Below, one piece after another: positions 7,402 to 10,213 of a stretch of 10,213 nt of DNA. The stretch spans positions 1 through 10,213 of the forward strand of contig JAABRB010000097.1 of assembly GCA_011391185.1 (NCBI GenBank), in the 5' to 3' direction. This stretch comes from Betaproteobacteria bacterium. GTDB lineage: Bacteria; Pseudomonadota; Gammaproteobacteria; Burkholderiales; SG8-39. The notes under the pieces were generated by a model. It saw nothing but the letters and a program-made list of their open reading frames with translations. It ran no database searches and had not been told where the DNA came from. Position 1 is the stretch's first letter, and the number at the start of each line of letters is the position of its first letter. A program made the position numbers and the translations under genes.

Positions 7402-8181
7402 TCAGGGAAGACAGAATTCGTCGGCTTTGAGATCCGTGACGAAGCCGTGCGCCGGCGCGTGGGCGATCATGATCTCGATCTTCGCCGCGAGCGCCGCCTC
7501 CTGGGGCGTGGCCCCGCATGCCCAGAAAACCGCCACCAGTCCATCCGCCACCCGATCCACCGGCGGTCCGAACAGCGGGTGTGCGAGATCCGCGCCGATC
7601 TCCGCAGGATCACCGATATGGATCGGTGCGCCATGGTTGAGCGGAAAACGCGCCGACACCTGCGTCGCGGTGATCGCCTGCTGCGGCGCGAGCCAGCGCA
7701 TCGTGACGATCATGTTGCCGCGGAAGCGACCCGCCGGTGCCGTCGGCAGCTTCGAGCGAACCACCCACCGATGCTTGTCCGTCGGGACGCCTGCGCGCTC
7801 CAGCGCCCCGTCGAAAGTGATCCCCGACCCAATCAGGAACGCGACGAAATCGTCTCGCCAAAGCGCATCGAGATCCGTCACGTCGGGTTGCCGCTCGCCG
7901 TTGCGGTAGACCGCGTAACGTGGAAGATCGGTCCGCAGGTCCGCACCAGGCGCGAGCCGTTTCGGCTCGGGATCGCCTGCGTCAGTGACTTCGAGCACCG
8001 GGCACGCCTTCTGGTTGCGCTGGCAGTACAGCAACAGGTCGTACGCAAGCGCCTGTGGAACGATCACCAGATTGCACTGCACGTAGCCAATTGCCAGTCC
8101 CCGCGTCGTGCCCGTGTGGCGCTTTTCCCGGATGGCGAGCCGGGCCGCCTGCGGAACCGTAAGGCCCATCGCGCTATTCAC
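7402..8181 (-). CDS. DUF1445 (YcsI-type) putative hydro-lyase
   Basis: Protein of 259 residues in the DUF1445/UPF0317 family, annotated as putative hydro-lyases. A related domain occurs in mammalian D-glutamate cyclase, and Bacillus YcsI lies near 5-oxoproline genes. Family blocks are all present: TGTTRGLAIGYVQCNLVI (residues 23-40), YCQRNQKACPVLEVTD (52-67), APGADLRTDLPRY (77-89), LWRDDFVAFLIG (107-118), SARFPLNHGAPIHIGDP (176-192) and VFWACGATPQEAAL (218-231). Length is normal for the family. The GTG start at 8179-8181 is favoured because AGGAG lies 6 bp upstream; the ATG four codons later is too far from it. It begins 17 bp after the OGL-like gene and is the last gene of the TRAP/OGL-like/hydro-lyase unit. 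That suggests it acts on the same carboxylate substrate or a product of it. The true reaction is unknown. Confidence 0.9.
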   Translation of the reverse strand: MNSAMGLTVPQAARLAIREKRHTGTTRGLAIGYVQCNLVIVPQALAYDLLLYCQRNQKACPVLEVTDAGDPEPKRLAPGADLRTDLPRYAVYRNGERQPDVTDLDALWRDDFVAFLIGSGITFDGALERAGVPTDKHRWVVRSKLPTAPAGRFRGNMIVTMRWLAPQQAITATQVSARFPLNHGAPIHIGDPAEIGADLAHPLFGPPVDRVADGLVAVFWACGATPQEAALAAKIEIMIAHAPAHGFVTDLKADEFCLP

Positions 8182-8198
8182 ACCTCACTCCTCATTCT

Positions 8199-9290
8199 TC
8201 AGTCATCGATCATGCACTCGTAGAGCTGCGCGTGCCCGGTTGCGTCGGATGTATAAATCACACGCGAGCCATCCGGCGCGAACCGGGGATGCGGATGCGT
8301 GTGCTGCGGCGCGTAGACCTCGCGTGGACCATCGTTGTAGGGAAACGGCCCGTGCCAGTGCTCGCCCGCGCTGCTCGCGCGCGGGCAGCAGATCCGACGC
8401 GCCACGCCGTGCGCCCCGCGTGCCGGAAACACGTGGAGCCCGTGGTCCGGAAAATTCGTATCGCACACGATGCGCTTGCCCCGCCGGTCCGCTGCGGCGT
8501 GCCATGCGGGAAAGGAGGTGATGGTGCGCACCGCGCCGGTGTCGACCTCGACGGCCCGCATGCCGCGCGGCCAGTCGACGAACGCGAGTTCACGCGTGCC
8601 GGGGATCCAGCTCTCATGGGTGATCCACTGCATCGGGTCCGTGCGTGGATAGGGATTCCGGTCGCCACGGCCATCGCGGCCGATCACCCAGATTCGATTC
8701 GTCAGCGGCCCGGCGTAGAAGATCAGGTCCGGATCGTCCGGGTGAAATTGCGGATGTCCGATCGTGTCGCGTTCGAGGATGATCTCGCTGCCGCCACGGC
8801 GGGTATCCACCACGTGGAACCGCGACACACCGTCCGATTTGACGGGAATCGCCCACCAGCGGTCGTCGCTCGACACGGCGGTCGTTCCCATCGCCGCGCC
8901 CACCATTCCCTTTTCACGCATCTCCACCGCGCCGAAATCCGCGAGTCGCTCTTCCGCCAGGGTCTCGAGGTCAAGCCGAAATGCACCCGTCCCGGCAACG
9001 AAAAAGACGCTCGATCCGTCGTGCGAAGGATGGATCGACCATTCGGCAAGATCATCACGGTCGGTGAGCTGGACGAGTCGTCCGCTTTCCTGCTCTTCGG
9101 CGAAGAGCTGGGGCGATCCGGTCCGATGCGAGATGAAAACCAGCCGATGCATCGCGTCGTCCCAGGCCGGAACGAAAAAAAACGGGTGATGATGGATCGC
9201 CGGCTGATTCGTGACCTGCCTGATCCGCGCACCGGTCTCGGCGTCCCGCGACCAGATTGCTTCGCTCGGCGACGTCTTGCCCTTGCTCAT
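8199..9290 (-). CDS. Oligogalacturonate-lyase-like (PL22-type) beta-propeller enzyme
   Basis: Protein of 363 residues that resembles the oligogalacturonate lyase family (polysaccharide lyase 22), cytoplasmic seven-bladed propellers that split short uronides by beta-elimination. Blade motifs recur (HRLVFISHRTGSPQLF, LVQLTD, FAPDGSRVIYTSD). The metal site described for Yersinia OGL is three His plus one Gln, ending in Q-x-x-H-x-H. Here QHTHPH supplies Gln329, His332 and His334. His264 (FPAWHAAADRRG) sits about the right distance upstream for the third His. His225 in ITHESW is a candidate for the conserved catalytic His. There is no signal peptide, consistent with a cytoplasmic enzyme. I chose the ATG at 9288-9290, 13 bp after the TRAP stop; a start at 9347 would overlap the TRAP gene by 44 bp. 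TolB-like propellers are the main alternative, but the His/Gln pattern argues against them. The substrate need not be pectin. Confidence 0.78.
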   Translation of the reverse strand: MSKGKTSPSEAIWSRDAETGARIRQVTNQPAIHHHPFFFVPAWDDAMHRLVFISHRTGSPQLFAEEQESGRLVQLTDRDDLAEWSIHPSHDGSSVFFVAGTGAFRLDLETLAEERLADFGAVEMREKGMVGAAMGTTAVSSDDRWWAIPVKSDGVSRFHVVDTRRGGSEIILERDTIGHPQFHPDDPDLIFYAGPLTNRIWVIGRDGRGDRNPYPRTDPMQWITHESWIPGTRELAFVDWPRGMRAVEVDTGAVRTITSFPAWHAAADRRGKRIVCDTNFPDHGLHVFPARGAHGVARRICCPRASSAGEHWHGPFPYNDGPREVYAPQHTHPHPRFAPDGSRVIYTSDATGHAQLYECMIDD

Positions 9291-9303
9291 TTCCGCGACG
9301 TGC

Positions 9304-10213
9304 TCATGGCAGCGCAGCCTCCCCGGTCTTTGCGCTTTCCCGCCCACGCATCATGCGCGGCCGGATCACCGTCACCCATGCGAGCAGGACCACCAGCGCG
9401 GCACAACCCACTCCCCAGACGAGCGTTCCGGTGCGGCTGAAGATGATCGTCAGCGACGCGGCCAGGAAGAGTCCACGCTCGATCCAGCCGATCGGCGAAG
9501 TGACGAAGCCTTCGAGCGCGACGGCCCACGCGTAGGTCGCCGCCATCATGGACGCGAAGGCCAGGGCGATCCATCCGCCGTGCCCGGACCAGAGCAGCGT
9601 GGGATCAAACGCGAATGCGAACGGGATCAGGAAGAGGACGAAGGACATCTTGAACGCGAGCCACCCAGTTTGCATGGCTTTCGCCTTGGCAACCCCCGCC
9701 GCGGCATAGGACGCCAGTGCGACAGGCGGTGTGACCATCGAGAGCACGCAGTAATACATGACGAAGAAATGGGCGGCCAGCTCGTCCACACCGAGCTTGA
9801 TAATTGCCGGGACGAAGAGAATTGCGCCGATGATGTAGGCGGCCACTGTGGGCAATCCCATTCCCATGATGATGCAACCGAGGATGATGAAGAACATCGC
9901 GCCGAGCAGCGTTCCGCCGGAAAGGGAGATAAGCTGCGTGGAAAACTTGAGCGCGAGATTCGACTGGATGGCCACCGCGATGATGACGCCGATCGCGATG
10001 ATCGGCACGGCGACCTGCGCCGCCTGTTTCGCCAGATCCTCGACCATTCCGATGCTCTGCGCCAGTCCGATCCGGGTCTCCGCGCGCAGGAAACAGGAGC
10101 CCAGGGCGACCACGCTCGCGGCCATTGCCGCCATCGTCGCCGAGTATCCGGCGACCAACAGCCCGATGAGGGCGATCGGCGCGAGAAAGAGATGGACGCG
10201 CGGCCAGATAGAG
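9304..10213 (-). CDS. TRAP transporter fused permease (C-terminal part; start beyond window)
   Basis: The frame is open to the window edge, so the N-terminal portion lies outside; about 302 codons are seen. The sequence is the C-terminal part of a fused 4TM/12TM TRAP permease, the type usually paired with a TAXI-family periplasmic binding protein and driven by a cation gradient. Signatures are PRVHLFLAPIALIGLLLVAGYS near the visible start, CIIMGMGLPTVAAYIIGAIL, and HFFVMYYCVLSMVTPPVALASYAAAGVAKAKA. Several further hydrophobic segments follow (FVLFLIPFAFAFDPTLLWSG; GLFLAASLTIIF; VWGVGCAALVVLLAWVTV), with a short basic cytoplasmic tail. An internal TTG at 10156-10158 is not a start. The OGL-like gene begins 13 bp downstream, then the DUF1445 hydro-lyase, so all three are probably one operon for uptake and breakdown of an organic acid. 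The binding-protein gene is expected upstream, outside the window. Confidence 0.93.
   Translation of the reverse strand, partial: SIWPRVHLFLAPIALIGLLVAGYSATMAAMAASVVALGSCFLRAETRIGLAQSIGMVEDLAKQAAQVAVPIIAIGVIIAVAIQSNLALKFSTQLISLSGGTLLGAMFFIILGCIIMGMGLPTVAAYIIGAILFVPAIIKLGVDELAAHFFVMYYCVLSMVTPPVALASYAAAGVAKAKAMQTGWLAFKMSFVLFLIPFAFAFDPTLLWSGHGGWIALAFASMMAATYAWAVALEGFVTSPIGWIERGLFLAASLTIIFSRTGTLVWGVGCAALVVLLAWVTVIRPRMMRGRESAKTGEAALP

Noticed and set aside
7375..8223. 282-codon plus-strand open frame opposite the DUF1445 gene
   Set aside because: Runs past both ends of a clearly recognised minus-strand family member and shows no motif of its own.
9291..9347. Longer OGL-like protein starting at 9347
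   Set aside because: It would overlap the TRAP gene by 44 bp, and its extra 19 residues are out-of-frame TRAP sequence; the ATG at 9290 fits the operon spacing.
8232..9440. 402-codon plus-strand open frame opposite the OGL-like gene
   Set aside because: Compositionally odd (Arg/His/Pro-rich) and spans the boundary between two well-supported minus-strand genes.

Overview
The window is high-GC, densely coded DNA that looks like a betaproteobacterial chromosome, or possibly a gammaproteobacterial one. The case rests on its mix of proteobacterial housekeeping genes: AcnA-type aconitase, SlyD with a short His-rich tail, a BamE/OmlA-type lipoprotein and HslR. A TRAP-type fused permease supports it further. 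This is inference from gene content, not from a phylogenetic marker. I see no rRNA, tRNA, CRISPR array, transposase or phage gene.

Layout, left to right. Positions 1-3158 (+) hold the 3' two thirds of acnA, then a secreted FG-GAP/VCBS-type repeat protein. Positions 3181-3898 (-) hold slyD, followed directly by the C-terminal remnant of an isochorismatase-family hydrolase whose N-terminal half is gone. A 111-bp divergent promoter region (3899-4009) separates slyD from a double-domain BamE-like lipoprotein gene (4010-4495, +). Next on the minus strand are hslR (4529-4936) and, upstream of it, a glycine-zipper protein gene (5034-5588). The 97 bp between these two contain a chain of mutually exclusive inverted repeats ending at the hslR start codon. 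Positions 5754-7333 (-) are a two-gene unit: a small secreted protein whose stop overlaps the start of an MFS transporter (ATGA). Positions 7402-10213 (-) are a probable catabolic operon: fused TRAP permease (partial), an oligogalacturonate-lyase-type beta-propeller enzyme, and a DUF1445/YcsI-type putative hydro-lyase, with gaps of only 13 and 17 bp.

How the genes fit together. The left and centre are mostly housekeeping and envelope functions: TCA cycle, protein folding, ribosome rescue and lipoproteins. The right end is the accessory part. There an importer, a metal-dependent beta-elimination-type enzyme and a putative hydro-lyase are arranged as if to import and degrade one substrate, probably an acidic sugar or other carboxylate, which the sequence does not identify.

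The most noteworthy observations are the alternative-hairpin leader of hslR, the TRAP/OGL-like/DUF1445 cassette, the BamE-like protein with Asp at +2 after its lipidated Cys, and the truncated isochorismatase butted against slyD. No intergenic stretch exceeds 300 bp; the longest is 165 bp (5589-5753) and contains two hairpins.
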